In this document: positions 17,007-26,400 of the stretch, piece after piece | Layout of the letters: each line of letters begins with the position of its first letter | How positions within the stretch are numbered: position 1 is the first letter of the stretch | Source of the DNA: Paraperibacillus esterisolvens | GTDB lineage: Bacteria > Bacillota > Bacilli > Bacillales > DSM-1321 | NCBI RefSeq assembly: GCF_046237625.1 | Contig: NZ_CP143545.1 | Span: forward strand, 992,001-1,056,000 | Length of the DNA stretch: 64,000 nt | Direction: 5' to 3' | The notes under the pieces: generated by a model | What the model saw: the letters and a program-made list of their open reading frames with translations, nothing else | What the model was told of the DNA's origin: nothing | Databases searched by the model: none | Position numbers and translations under genes: made by a program

Positions 17007-17007
17007 A

Positions 17008-17045
17008 GGGATGCGAAAAGAAGTCTTCGCATCCCATTTTTTTTA
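17008..17045. terminator. Bidirectional terminator between yhfN and the IDEAL gene
   Basis: A ten-base stem, GGGATGCGAA with TTCGCATCCC, followed by ATTTTTTTT on the plus strand; it overlaps the stop region of the converging gene. Confidence 0.8.
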
Positions 17046-17282
17046 TGTTCCATATCTCGTGACAAGCTCTTTCCGTTTGGCACTGAGCGAACGGAAAAGG
17101 ATCTCGTTCCTGTCGTCCAGTGCCTGGTCTATTTCACGTTCCAGGCGTTTGAGGCTGTGTGTGAGGGTCACTTCATTCAGGAGCATGTCGATAAATAGAT
17201 TCTGCATATAGCTCATATGGTTTTTGTTCCGGTCCATGACAGTTCGTTTCATTAAATCTGAATAGGAATTCTTTTTGCTCAT
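17043..17282 (-). CDS. IDEAL-domain protein (YhzC-like)
   Basis: A 79-residue soluble protein made mostly of an IDEAL domain, residues about 20-70 (YMQNLFIDMLLNEVTLTHSL, then LEREIDQALDDRNEILF and LSAKRKEL). The start at ATG 17282 is preferred over GTG 17291, since AGGGGTGAT is well placed for it. B. subtilis has, as I recall, an IDEAL protein YhzC next to comK, so position fits. The IDEAL domain is seen in small Bacillus proteins of mostly unknown role. Confidence 0.78.
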   Translation of the reverse strand: MSKKNSYSDLMKRTVMDRNKNHMSYMQNLFIDMLLNEVTLTHSLKRLEREIDQALDDRNEILFRSLSAKRKELVTRYGT

Positions 17283-17461
17283 CCAGATCACCCCTGGTCC
17301 TTTTTCTTATTATATGGGGAAATCGGATAAAATTAAACCAAAAGTTTTAATTTTCAAAAAACTTACAGTTTCAAACTACTGGCTCAGTTATGCATCCGGT
17401 CTTCTATATGAAACCAATGGCTGGCCTGGTACGTACAGCCTATAAAAGGGAGTGGAGAAGA

Positions 17462-17764
17462 TTGAGTAAAAACACAAAAATCGGAATAAGCATTACCTCG
17501 GTCATCATTCTTATAATTGCCGGAATTGTCATCTGGTACTTCAACACGGCAGGAGGGGAACGCGCCCTGAAGAGCATGAAATCCAATTCATCCGGAGGTC
17601 TTGAGAGAACGGTCAAGGTTTATGGAACAAACGGCAAACTCCTCAAAACCTATGAAGGGAAAATTGATATCCAGGATACCGAATATGGCAATAAAGTCCT
17701 GTTCGACCTGGATGGCAGGCGGGTGGTTATTTATAATGCCACGGTGATTGCGGAGGAAGACTGA
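17462..17764 (+). CDS. Membrane-anchored small protein, unknown function
   Basis: About 100 residues starting at TTG 17462, with GGGAG nine bases upstream; the frame is open from 17390 without a better site. Residues 6-28 form one membrane helix (IGISITSVIILIIAGIVIWYF). The remaining 70 residues are probably outside and read as a small beta-strand domain (TVKVYGTNGKLLKTYEGKID, then YGNKVLFDLDGRRVVIYN). I do not recognise a named family. It lies between the IDEAL gene and comK and has its own terminator. Confidence 0.68.
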   Translation: MSKNTKIGISITSVIILIIAGIVIWYFNTAGGERALKSMKSNSSGGLERTVKVYGTNGKLLKTYEGKIDIQDTEYGNKVLFDLDGRRVVIYNATVIAEED

Positions 17765-17775
17765 TATAGAGAGGG

Positions 17776-17806
17776 AAGCCGCCAGGGTTTGAGCGGCTTT
17801 TCTTTA
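17776..17806 (+). terminator. Terminator before comK
   Basis: AAGCCGC and GCGGCTT arms with a ten-base loop, followed by TTCTTTA. Confidence 0.75.
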
Positions 17807-17811
17807 ATATT

Positions 17812-17938
17812 GAAAGGCGATTTTTTTAATAATTAAACAATTATATATATATTTTTCGGGTTTTATAGCAGGATAATTTAAGTAAATAATGAAAAAATTA
17901 AAAAAATTATATATATTGCGTGAAAATCCTGATATGAT
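17812..17938 (+). promoter_or_regulatory. comK promoter region
   Basis: An exceptionally A/T-rich stretch. It holds an AT-box close to the ComK half-site AAAA-N5-TTTT (GAAA-GGCGA-TTTT at 17812-17824) and runs of A and TA repeats up to 17917. A -10-like TATGAT (17933-17938) has no good -35, which fits an activator-dependent promoter. The overall look agrees with ComK self-activation known in B. subtilis, but I cannot fix a complete paired K-box. Confidence 0.45.
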
Positions 17939-17990
17939 GTAAGTGGGACTAATATACCAAAAAGTGGATATATTCGGAAAGGAGCGGGCT

Positions 17991-18563
17991 ATGGAAAGCC
18001 TTAAGCCGACACTAATTGAAGAATATGAAATCAATCCTTATACTTTAGTCGTTCTGCCGCTGGAATATGGAAGCAGGATCTATTCACAGATCTATGAAAT
18101 TAACGAGGAATTCACTTCGCCGTTCAAGCCGATCGATATCATCAAAAAGAGCTGTGAATACTTTGGTTCCAGCTATGAAGGCAGGAAGGACGGTACGCGC
18201 CAGCTGCTCGGGATCACCCATAAGCTTCCTATAACCATAGACCCGACGAGTAATATCTTCTTTTTTCCAACCAATTCGCCTGGCAGGGAGGACTGCATCT
18301 GGATATCCCATGAACATGTCGATTCCTACCAGCGCACGGAATCGGGAGGGACAGTCGTATCTTTCAGAAATAAAAAGAAAATAACGATACCAATCTCCTT
18401 TTCTTCCTTTGAAAGCCAGATGTTCCGTACGGCTATGCTCCGTACGAAGCTTATTCAGAGAATTGAAGAAACTCAGAGGAAATCCATGTATCTGTTTACA
18501 AACACAGCCGGAGAAGCCGCTGACATGCAGGCGAACTATTTTCTGATGAACAGGCGCCGCTGA
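17991..18563 (+). CDS. comK: Competence transcription factor ComK
   Basis: ComK switches on DNA uptake and recombination genes and its own promoter. The 190-residue product matches B. subtilis ComK in many blocks: EYEINPYTLVVLPLEYGSRI, KPIDIIKKSCEYFGSSYEGR, ITHKLPITIDPTSNIFFFPT, WISHEHV, ISFSSFESQMFRTAMLRTK. ATG 17991 is the start because AAGGAGCGGG lies upstream; an in-frame codon at 17943 lacks a site. The gene is intact, with no prophage insertion of the kind seen in Listeria. addAB, ComK-activated in B. subtilis, lie 2 kb downstream. Confidence 0.94.
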   Translation: MESLKPTLIEEYEINPYTLVVLPLEYGSRIYSQIYEINEEFTSPFKPIDIIKKSCEYFGSSYEGRKDGTRQLLGITHKLPITIDPTSNIFFFPTNSPGREDCIWISHEHVDSYQRTESGGTVVSFRNKKKITIPISFSSFESQMFRTAMLRTKLIQRIEETQRKSMYLFTNTAGEAADMQANYFLMNRRR

Positions 18564-18568
18564 AAGCC

Positions 18569-18609
18569 TGAATGAGCCTGGGAAGCAATGCGCTTCCCAG
18601 GCTCATTCA
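18569..18609. terminator. Long perfect hairpin between comK and yhjD
   Basis: An 18-base perfect stem (TGAATGAGCCTGGGAAGC and its complement) with a five-base loop. It starts five bases after comK and includes the yhjD stop codon. It has no T run on either strand, so it may stabilise or pause transcripts rather than terminate by the usual route. Confidence 0.6.
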
Positions 18610-18978
18610 AGTGACTTTCATGGTGAACCTTTGAAATAAATAATATGCAAGCAGCTCCTCCACCTTGTTCCTGAGGCGGGGGTTGAAATAGTTATGGCGC
18701 TCCTCATAGCCCCTGTACAGGAATAGATACATGGTGAATGCCTCATCCCTTTTGACTTCGCTCACCTTGATGTTTTCCTTTCGCAGATAGTGTTTTGTCT
18801 CCGTCAGGTCCTTCTGCACGGCCTTCATGGTTTCTTCAATCAGTTGTATGTATGGGCGCTTCAGCTTAAACGGACTTTGCTCGATGACCGCCAAGTCCCG
18901 GTTTAAGATGGTGAGCACCATCGGCAGGTAGATGGCACTTTCAATGATGTCCCGGTCGCCTTCAGGTATCCGTGTCAT
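18607..18978 (-). CDS. yhjD: YhjD family protein
   Basis: A 123-residue soluble helical protein that I recognise as B. subtilis YhjD (MTRIPEGDRDIIESAIYLPM, RDEAFTMYLFLYRGYEERHNYFNPRLRN). Function is unknown. GGGAGGC lies upstream of the start. A LexA-type box sits 27 bases upstream, overlapping the expected transcription start, so it is likely to be damage-inducible. It converges on comK and diverges from yhjE. Confidence 0.85.
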   Translation of the reverse strand: MTRIPEGDRDIIESAIYLPMVLTILNRDLAVIEQSPFKLKRPYIQLIEETMKAVQKDLTETKHYLRKENIKVSEVKRDEAFTMYLFLYRGYEERHNYFNPRLRNKVEELLAYYLFQRFTMKVT

Positions 18979-19004
18979 GCTCCCAAAGCCTCCCTTCTAA
19001 AAAA

Positions 19005-19018
19005 AGAACATTTGTTCT
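19005..19018 (-). promoter_or_regulatory. LexA (DinR) box and -10 of yhjD
   Basis: AGAAC-N4-GTTCT matches the core of the Bacillus SOS box (CGAAC-N4-GTTCG). A TATAAT -10 on the minus strand (about 19020-19027) lies immediately upstream, so bound LexA would sit on the transcription start of yhjD. Confidence 0.7.
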
Positions 19019-19161
19019 CATTATATAAGAAAAAATTTTATTTATGCCAGTAAAATATTGTGCAAAGTTAAAAATATATGGCATATTTACAGTATGTTTT
19101 CTAATTGGGAATAATAAACACGGAGGATTAGGGGTTACCCTCGGATAGACAGGGAAAAGAG

Positions 19162-19221
19162 ATGATAAAAGAAATAGGCCCGCATTCCGTTACATACATA
19201 CATCCAGCGGCTAAGGAGTAA
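19162..19221 (+). CDS. Possible 19-codon leader peptide before yhjE
   Basis: A short frame ATG 19162 to TAA 19221, in frame with yhjE and separated from its ATG by a single codon. Its stop overlaps the AAGGAG site of yhjE, a layout that would allow translational coupling. The upstream site (AGGGAAAAGAG) is weak, so it may be chance. Confidence 0.25.
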   Translation: MIKEIGPHSVTYIHPAAKE

Positions 19222-19224
19222 CTC

Positions 19225-19848
19225 ATGGACCTTAATGATATCAAGGAATGGCTGACACTCGATCATATATACGAACTTATACGGGATTACCGCGCACTGG
19301 GACCGCTCCCGGGCATCCTGCTTCCCTTCCTGGAGGCTTTTCTTCCGTTTCTGCCGCTCGTGGTATTCGTGCTGGCCAATGCCAGTGCATTCGGACTCTG
19401 GATCGGGTTTTTAATTTCATGGGCCGGCTCGTGTGCCGGAGCATATCTTGTGTTCTGGCTGGTCAGGAAATATGGCCAGGGAAGGGCCTTCCGCTTTCTC
19501 GAGAAACATAAGCAGTTCAGGAAAATCATGGACTGGGTGGACCGCCATGGCTTCGGTCCGCTGTTCATCATGCTGTGTTTCCCTTTTACACCATCGGCCA
19601 TGGTCAACATCGTGGCCGGGCTTTCCCATATAAGCCCGCGTCAGTATGGACTTGCCATCCTGGCCGGCAAAATGGTCATGGTGTTTTCCATCAGCTTTGT
19701 CGGATATGATATAGCAGCGCTCATCCACCAGCCCATCCGCTCGGCCATCCTGGCCGGCGTCATCTTCCTCCTGTGGTTTGCCGGTAAGCAGATTGAAGCG
19801 AGGCTGAACAAAAGTGTGGAGAGGGAAAGGAAAAGAGAACAGGGATAA
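19225..19848 (+). CDS. yhjE: TVP38/TMEM64 (DedA-like) membrane protein YhjE
   Basis: A 207-residue protein of the TVP38/TMEM64 (VTT) family with about five membrane segments. The family core includes LLPFLEAFLPFLPLVVFVLA, residues about 32-52, SWAGSCAGAYLVFWLVRKYG and MLCFPFTPSAMVNIVAGL. These proteins are related to DedA and probably act in lipid movement or membrane homeostasis. AAGGAG lies nine bases before ATG 19225. Length and place match B. subtilis YhjE. Confidence 0.87.
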   Translation: MDLNDIKEWLTLDHIYELIRDYRALGPLPGILLPFLEAFLPFLPLVVFVLANASAFGLWIGFLISWAGSCAGAYLVFWLVRKYGQGRAFRFLEKHKQFRKIMDWVDRHGFGPLFIMLCFPFTPSAMVNIVAGLSHISPRQYGLAILAGKMVMVFSISFVGYDIAALIHQPIRSAILAGVIFLLWFAGKQIEARLNKSVERERKREQG

Positions 19849-19871
19849 AGGCGTTGTTTATAAGTCTGTGG

Positions 19872-19898
19872 CAGCACCGCCCGATGGTGCTGTTTTTT
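19872..19898 (+). terminator. Terminator after yhjE
   Basis: CAGCACC and GGTGCTG arms with a seven-base loop, followed by TTTTTT. Confidence 0.82.
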
Positions 19899-20002
19899 CT
19901 TTGTCCTCATAAAATTTGACAGCAGGATTCAGAACGTTTGTTTGTAAAATAAAGGCGGATTTATGATAAAATGGGGTTAATGAATAGATTAGGAGGCAAA
20001 CC

Positions 20003-23000
20003 ATGTCCCTTCGTTTTTTACTTGGAAGATCTGGTACAGGAAAGACAGCAGTTATCCTGGATGAAATCAGGGAAAAGCTGTTTCAGGATCCGTCCGGACA
20101 TCCGAATATTTATATAGTCCCGGAACAGATGACCTTTCAATCCGAATATAAATTGATTAACACACCCGGACTCGGCGGAATGATCCGTGCCCAGGTCTAC
20201 AGTTTTACAAGGCTTGCCTGGAGGGTGCTGCAGGAGACGGGCGGGCTCACCCGGACCCACCTGAACAGCGTGGGCATCACCATGCTCATCCAAAAGATCC
20301 TGGAAGAAAAGAAGGACAGCCTGAGGATCTTCCAGCGAAGCTCGGACAAGCCGGGCTTTATCACCCACATGGAGGAAATCCTGACAGAATTCAAGCGTTA
20401 TCTCGTTTCCCCGGAGCAGATGAAGGAGCTCCAGCCGGACCGGCAGACGGGAGGAGCCGCGCTTTCGGACAAGCTGCATGATCTGCAGCTGGTCTATGAG
20501 ACATTTGAACAGGAGCTGCAGGGAAAATATATTGATTCAGAGGATTATTTTAAGCTGCTTGCCGAGAAGCTTGAAGACTCCAGCTATCTTCGGAATGCGG
20601 AGATCTATATGGACGGCTTTTACAGCCTGACTCCGCAGGAGCTTCAGGTGATAGAGGGCCTGATGAAGGTGTGTCCGAAACTGACCATCTCGCTTACGGT
20701 GGATGAAGCAGACCCGTACGGCGGAGAAGACCCTTTCCACCTGTTCCGGCAGACTCAGTCTACATACAGGACGCTCTATGGAATGGCCATGAAGCAGGGA
20801 CTTTCCATAGATGAGCAGATTTTAAAAGATCCGCACAGATTCAAGGATGCGTCCCTCAGGCATCTGGAGGCAAATTTCGCAAGCCGGCCGCCGCAGCCGT
20901 TTGGCGACGATGCCGTCATATCGGTTCATGAGGCAGTCAGCCGCAGGGCGGAAGTGGAAGGTGCTGCAAGGAAAATCACGGAGCTGGCCAGGGAAAAGGG
21001 CTTCCGGTGGAAGGAAATTGCGGTGCTGATGAGGAACTCCGCAGCTTATCAGGATCTGGTCCAGACGGTTTTCACGGATTATGAGATTCCTATTTTCATA
21101 GATGCCAAACGGTCGATGCTGAATCATCCGGTCATAGAGCTGATCCGGTCTGCACTTGAAACGATTGCAGCCAACTGGAGGTATGAGCCGGTCTTCCGGG
21201 CCGTGAAGACCGAGCTGCTTTTCCCGGTAGAAGGGAGCCAGGCAGTAATGCGCCAAAGGGCGGATATCCTGGAGAACTACGTGCTTTCCCGCGGCATCAA
21301 GGGCCGGGGGTGGACGACGAAGGACCCTTGGACCTTCAGGCGGATCCGGGGCCTTGAGCTTGAAGACAGGGGCCAGACGGATGATGAGCGGGAGACGGAG
21401 GCGCTCCTGAATGAATTGAAGGAAATGATCACCTCCCCGATCCTTAGGCTTTCCCGCCGCTTGAAGCGTGCAGAAGATGGTCGGGATTACTGTGAGGCGC
21501 TCTATTTACTCCTGGAAGAGCTCAGGATACCGGAGAAACTTGAGAAGTTTAAGTTTGCAGCCGAAGAAATGGGCGACCTGGCCAGGGCGCGTGAGCATGA
21601 GCAGGCGTGGAACGCAGTCATGGAGCTGCTCGATCAGTTCGTCGATATGCTCGGTGATGAGCCTGTCACACTCAAGAAGTTTATCCGCCTGCTTGAGGCG
21701 GGGATGGAAACCATGAAATTTTCTTTGATTCCTCCTGCCATAGACCAGGTGCTGGTCAGTAATGTGGATATTTCCCGGCTCAGCGACATCAAGGCCGTCT
21801 TTGCCATCGGCCTGAATGAAGGTGTCCTTCCTGCTAAAATCACGGAGGAAGGTGTGTTCTCGGATAATGACCGTGAATTCATGCTCGCTTCGGGAATGGA
21901 GATAGCACCGGGCACAAGGACCAGGCTGCTGGATGAGGAGTTCACAGCCTACAAGCTGTTCACCACACCCTCAGAGGGCCTGTACCTCTCTTATCCGCTG
22001 GCCGACGAGGAGGGGAAATCCCTTATTCCATCTCCCTATATCAAAAGAATCAAAGAACTGTTCCCGCATGCAGTGGAAGAAGCGTGGGTGAACGATCCTT
22101 CCGAGGCGTCCCCCGATGCGCAGCTGGGCTTTGTTGTTAATCATCATACTGCGCTTTCGTATCTTGCCTCACAGCTTCAGCTGAAAAAAAGGAAATACAG
22201 CATCCACCCTTTATGGTGGGATGTATACAACAGCTTTCTTGAGCATCCTGACTGGAAGAGGGATGCAGGAATGGTATTGTCGAGCCTGTTTTATAAGAAT
22301 GCGACGAAAAAGCTGGAAAGCAGCACAAGCAGGCAGATATACGGAGATAAGATCCAGGCCAGTGTTTCCCGGATGGAACTTTTCAACAGCTGTGCGTTTT
22401 CACATTTCGCAGCACACGGACTCAAGCTTGAAGAACGGAAAATATTCCGGCTGGATGCTCCGGATATTGGCGAAATGTTCCACGCGGCACTCAAGATGAT
22501 TGCGGATTATTTAAGCGAACGGAACATCTCCTGGGCCTCGCTTACCCGGGATACATGCATGGAGCTTGCCGCACAGGCAGTCACAAAGCTTGCACCAAGA
22601 CTGCAGAACCAGATCCTGCTCAGCACCAACAGACATAATTATATTGCACGCAAGCTGCAGCAGATCATTGGGCGCGCTTCACTAGTATTGAGCGAGCATG
22701 CCAGGGCGAGCGGATTCAACCCGGTTGGCCTTGAACTTGGGTTTGGAAAAAACGGCGAGCTTCCTCCGCTATCCTTTACACTGAAAAATGGTGTCAAAAT
22801 GGAGCTTGCCGGCAGGATTGACAGGGTGGACAGCGCGGAAGGCGCGGAAGGCATCTATTTGAGGGTGCTTGATTATAAATCCAGTTCAAAAGAGCTCAAC
22901 CTAAGCGAGGTGTATTACGGCCTCGCCCTGCAGATGCTCACCTACCTGGATATCATCGTGACCCATTCGCGTTCGCTGATCGGTAAAGAAGCGATGCCCG

Positions 23001-23482
23001 CAGGCGTCCTCTATTTCCATGTTCATAACCCGATGGTCAAGACGAATGGCATGCTCTCTAAGGATCAAATTGAGGAAGAAATCTTCAAGAGCTTCAAGAT
23101 GAAGGGACTTCTTCTTGGCGAGAAAGGGGTCCTTGAGATGATGGATTCAACCCTTGCCGAAGGAAGCTCACAGATCATCCAGGCAGGATTCAAAAAGGAC
23201 GGAACGCTTCACCCATCGTCACGGGTGGCAAGCAGCCAGGAATTTGCCAATCTGGGTAAACATGTGAGGGGATTGTATCAGGAGGCGGGGGACAGGATTG
23301 TCGACGGAGAAGTGGAGATTGCTCCTTATAAGCTGAAGGATGATGTACCATGTACCTTCTGTCCTTATAAAACCGTCTGCCAATTCGATCCTTCACTTGA
23401 AGACAATCAATACCGGGTGCTGATTCCGAGGAAAGAGGATGAAGTGCTTTCATTGATAAAAGGGGGGGCTGTAAATGACTAA
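20003..23482 (+). CDS. addB: ATP-dependent helicase/nuclease subunit B
   Basis: AddB is the second subunit of the AddAB helicase-nuclease that resects double-strand breaks to a Chi site and loads RecA, the Gram-positive counterpart of RecBCD. It has 1159 residues, the expected size. The Walker A GRSGTGKT is at residues 8-15. The nuclease core is near VLDYKSS (about residue 955). The four iron-sulfur cysteines are present: C797 and C1117, C1120, C1126 (CTFCPYKTVC). AGGAGG lies upstream of ATG 20003. It overlaps addA by eight bases. Confidence 0.97.
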   Translation: MSLRFLLGRSGTGKTAVILDEIREKLFQDPSGHPNIYIVPEQMTFQSEYKLINTPGLGGMIRAQVYSFTRLAWRVLQETGGLTRTHLNSVGITMLIQKILEEKKDSLRIFQRSSDKPGFITHMEEILTEFKRYLVSPEQMKELQPDRQTGGAALSDKLHDLQLVYETFEQELQGKYIDSEDYFKLLAEKLEDSSYLRNAEIYMDGFYSLTPQELQVIEGLMKVCPKLTISLTVDEADPYGGEDPFHLFRQTQSTYRTLYGMAMKQGLSIDEQILKDPHRFKDASLRHLEANFASRPPQPFGDDAVISVHEAVSRRAEVEGAARKITELAREKGFRWKEIAVLMRNSAAYQDLVQTVFTDYEIPIFIDAKRSMLNHPVIELIRSALETIAANWRYEPVFRAVKTELLFPVEGSQAVMRQRADILENYVLSRGIKGRGWTTKDPWTFRRIRGLELEDRGQTDDERETEALLNELKEMITSPILRLSRRLKRAEDGRDYCEALYLLLEELRIPEKLEKFKFAAEEMGDLARAREHEQAWNAVMELLDQFVDMLGDEPVTLKKFIRLLEAGMETMKFSLIPPAIDQVLVSNVDISRLSDIKAVFAIGLNEGVLPAKITEEGVFSDNDREFMLASGMEIAPGTRTRLLDEEFTAYKLFTTPSEGLYLSYPLADEEGKSLIPSPYIKRIKELFPHAVEEAWVNDPSEASPDAQLGFVVNHHTALSYLASQLQLKKRKYSIHPLWWDVYNSFLEHPDWKRDAGMVLSSLFYKNATKKLESSTSRQIYGDKIQASVSRMELFNSCAFSHFAAHGLKLEERKIFRLDAPDIGEMFHAALKMIADYLSERNISWASLTRDTCMELAAQAVTKLAPRLQNQILLSTNRHNYIARKLQQIIGRASLVLSEHARASGFNPVGLELGFGKNGELPPLSFTLKNGVKMELAGRIDRVDSAEGAEGIYLRVLDYKSSSKELNLSEVYYGLALQMLTYLDIIVTHSRSLIGKEAMPAGVLYFHVHNPMVKTNGMLSKDQIEEEIFKSFKMKGLLLGEKGVLEMMDSTLAEGSSQIIQAGFKKDGTLHPSSRVASSQEFANLGKHVRGLYQEAGDRIVDGEVEIAPYKLKDDVPCTFCPYKTVCQFDPSLEDNQYRVLIPRKEDEVLSLIKGGAVND

Positions 23483-26400
23483 GACGATGATTCCCGAAAA
23501 GCCCCTGGACGCCACATGGACAGATGCCCAGTGGAAGGCCATCTGGTCAAAGGATCAGGATATCCTGGTCGCAGCCGCCGCGGGGTCCGGAAAAACGGCG
23601 GTCCTGGTAAACAGAATCATACAGAAAATACTATCGGAAACAGATCCGGTCAATATAGATGAATTGCTGGTGGTCACCTTCACCAATGCGTCGGCTGCCG
23701 AGATGCGGCATCGGATATCCGGGGCGCTGGAGGCGGCAATCCGTGAAAATCACTCTTCACAGCATATCCGAAAGCAGCTCAGCCTTGTAAACAGGGCTTC
23801 CATTTCAACACTCCACTCCTTCTGCCTGGAGGTTATCCGCAAATATTACTATCTGATTGATGCCGATCCCGGATTCCGGATTGCGGACTCCACAGAGGCT
23901 GAAATCATGAAGGATGAAATCATGGAAGATCTGTTCGAGGAGCATTATTCAGATGAAGGCAATGAAAGCTTCTTCAGGCTCGTCGATGCGTTTTCGAGTG
24001 ACCGGAGCGACCTGGCGCTTGCTGAGATTGTACGGGCGCTTTATGAGTTTTCCATGTCCAATCCGGATCCGGCCGGATGGCTCTCAGAAGTAGTCAGTCT
24101 TTACGAGGTCCGGGATGCCGGGACAATTGATGAACTGCCGATAGCGGAGCATCTGCTTCTTGATATTTCGCTGAAGCTCCAAGCGGCAAGGGATTACCTC
24201 AATGAAGCCCTTGAGCTGTCAAAGGCACCCGGCGGCCCTGCCCCGAGAGCAGAGAATTTCCTCGATGACCTGCAGATCGTTGAGCGTCTTGAAGGGGCCG
24301 GGGGCTGGGATGAATTATATGAAATCATCCAGAACGTATCATTTGGAACGCTTAAGCGTGCAAACGGCAAAGAATATATTAAGGATCTGGCAGATCAGTC
24401 AAAGAAATACCGGGACAGTGCCAGGAAAATCATTGAAGACCTGAAAAAAGAACTTTTCTCCCGCAGACCGGAAAGCTTCCTCAGAGATATGGCAGAGCTG
24501 AAGGGACTCACGGAAACCCTGGTCAAGCTTGCTGCCCAGTTCAGGGAGAGATTTGCGGAGGCGAAAAAGGAAAAAGGGCTGGTCGATTTTTCTGACCTGG
24601 AACATTTCTGCCTGCAGATCCTTTCTGCACAGGATGCCGAAGGAGTGCTGATGCCTTCCGAGGCTGCCCTTGATTACAGGGCTAAGTTCAAGGAAGTGCT
24701 TGTAGACGAATACCAGGATACTAATATGGTGCAGGAAACCATCCTGAACCTGGTGACATCAGACGGGGAAGAGAACGGCAATCTGTTTATGGTTGGCGAC
24801 GTCAAGCAGAGCATCTACCGGTTCAGGCTGGCAGAGCCCAACCTTTTCCTTCAGAAATACAGCCGGTTTACCCGCGAAGGGACAAACGGGGGGCTGAAAA
24901 TCGACTTGAACCAGAACTTCCGGAGCCGCAGCGAGGTGCTGGACGGCACGAATTTCCTGTTCAAGCAGATCATGGGCATGACCGTCGGCGAAATTCATTA
25001 TGATGAAGATGCTGAATTAAAAAAAGGCGCGCCTTATCCGGAAAATGAGCCGTATCCTATAGACATTCTGCTGATCGACCAGAGCGCCTCCGGGAAATCG
25101 GGAGAGGATCCTGGAAGCACCGGAGGGGACGACTCGGCATTTGAGGGTGAGGAGCTTGAGAAGGCGCAGGGTGAAGCGCGCCTGATGGCAAGGATCATCA
25201 AGGAAATGATTGATGAAAGAAGGCCTGTTTTTGATGCGAAAACGAAAACAAGCCGGCCGGTACAGTATAGGGATATTGTGATTCTGCTGCGCTCCATGCC
25301 CTGGGCCTCCCAGATCATGGAGGAGTTCAAGAAGCAGGGAATCCCTATCTATGCCAATTTATCAACAGGATATTTTGAGGCTACAGAGGTAGCCATCATG
25401 ATGTCCCTCCTGAAAGTGATAGACAACCCTCTCCAGGATATTCCGCTCGCTTCTGTATTAAGATCTCCCATCGTGGGACTGAATGAGGAAGAAATGGCGA
25501 GGATCCGCCTATATTCAAAAGGATCATCCTTTTATGAGGCGGTTTCTGTATTCTGCAGGGAGGCGGATGCCGGGACGGAATCCGCTTATGAGAAAGTCAA
25601 TCTGTTTCATACCCGATTGGGGAGATGGAGAACCATGGCGAGAGAAGGATCGCTGTCTGAACTGATCTGGGAGCTTTACAGTGAAACAAGATTTTACGAC
25701 TTTGCCGGAGGAATGCCTGGAGGGAAGCAGCGGCAGGCGAATCTGCGTGCTTTATATGACAGGGCAAGGCAGTACGAAGAAAGCTCTTTCAGGGGCCTTT
25801 TCCGTTTCCTTCGCTTCATTGAGAGAATGCAGGAGCGCGGCGGGGACCTTGGGGCAGCCAGGGCGCTGAGTGAGCAGGAGGATGTTGTCCGGATCATGAC
25901 GATTCACTCAAGCAAGGGGCTCGAATTCCCGTTCGTTTTCACGGCCGGCCTCGCGCGGCAGTTCAATCTGATGGATATCCGCAAAAGCTACCTCCTGGAT
26001 AAGGATCTGGGCTTTGCCGCAAAATATGTGAATCCTGAGCTGCAGATTACCTACCCGTCACTCGCACAGCTTGCCTTCAAGAAAAAGAAACAGCTGGAAA
26101 CTATTTCTGAAGAAATGCGTGTGCTGTATGTGGCCCTGACCCGGGCTAAAGAAAAGCTCTACCTTATTGGGACCTTAAAGGATGCCGGAAAGAGCCTGAG
26201 TGACTGGGCGGTACACCGCACGTCCAAGGACTGGCTCCTGAAAAATTATGTAAGGGCAGGAGCGAAAAGCTATATGGACTGGATTGGCCCTGCAGTGGTC
26301 CGCCATGGATGTGCCTCAGGAATTCTTGAAGATCCTCCTCTGGGAGCGGCTGATATCGAATCGCATCCATCCCGGTGGAATATCACGATTGTAGGGGCAG

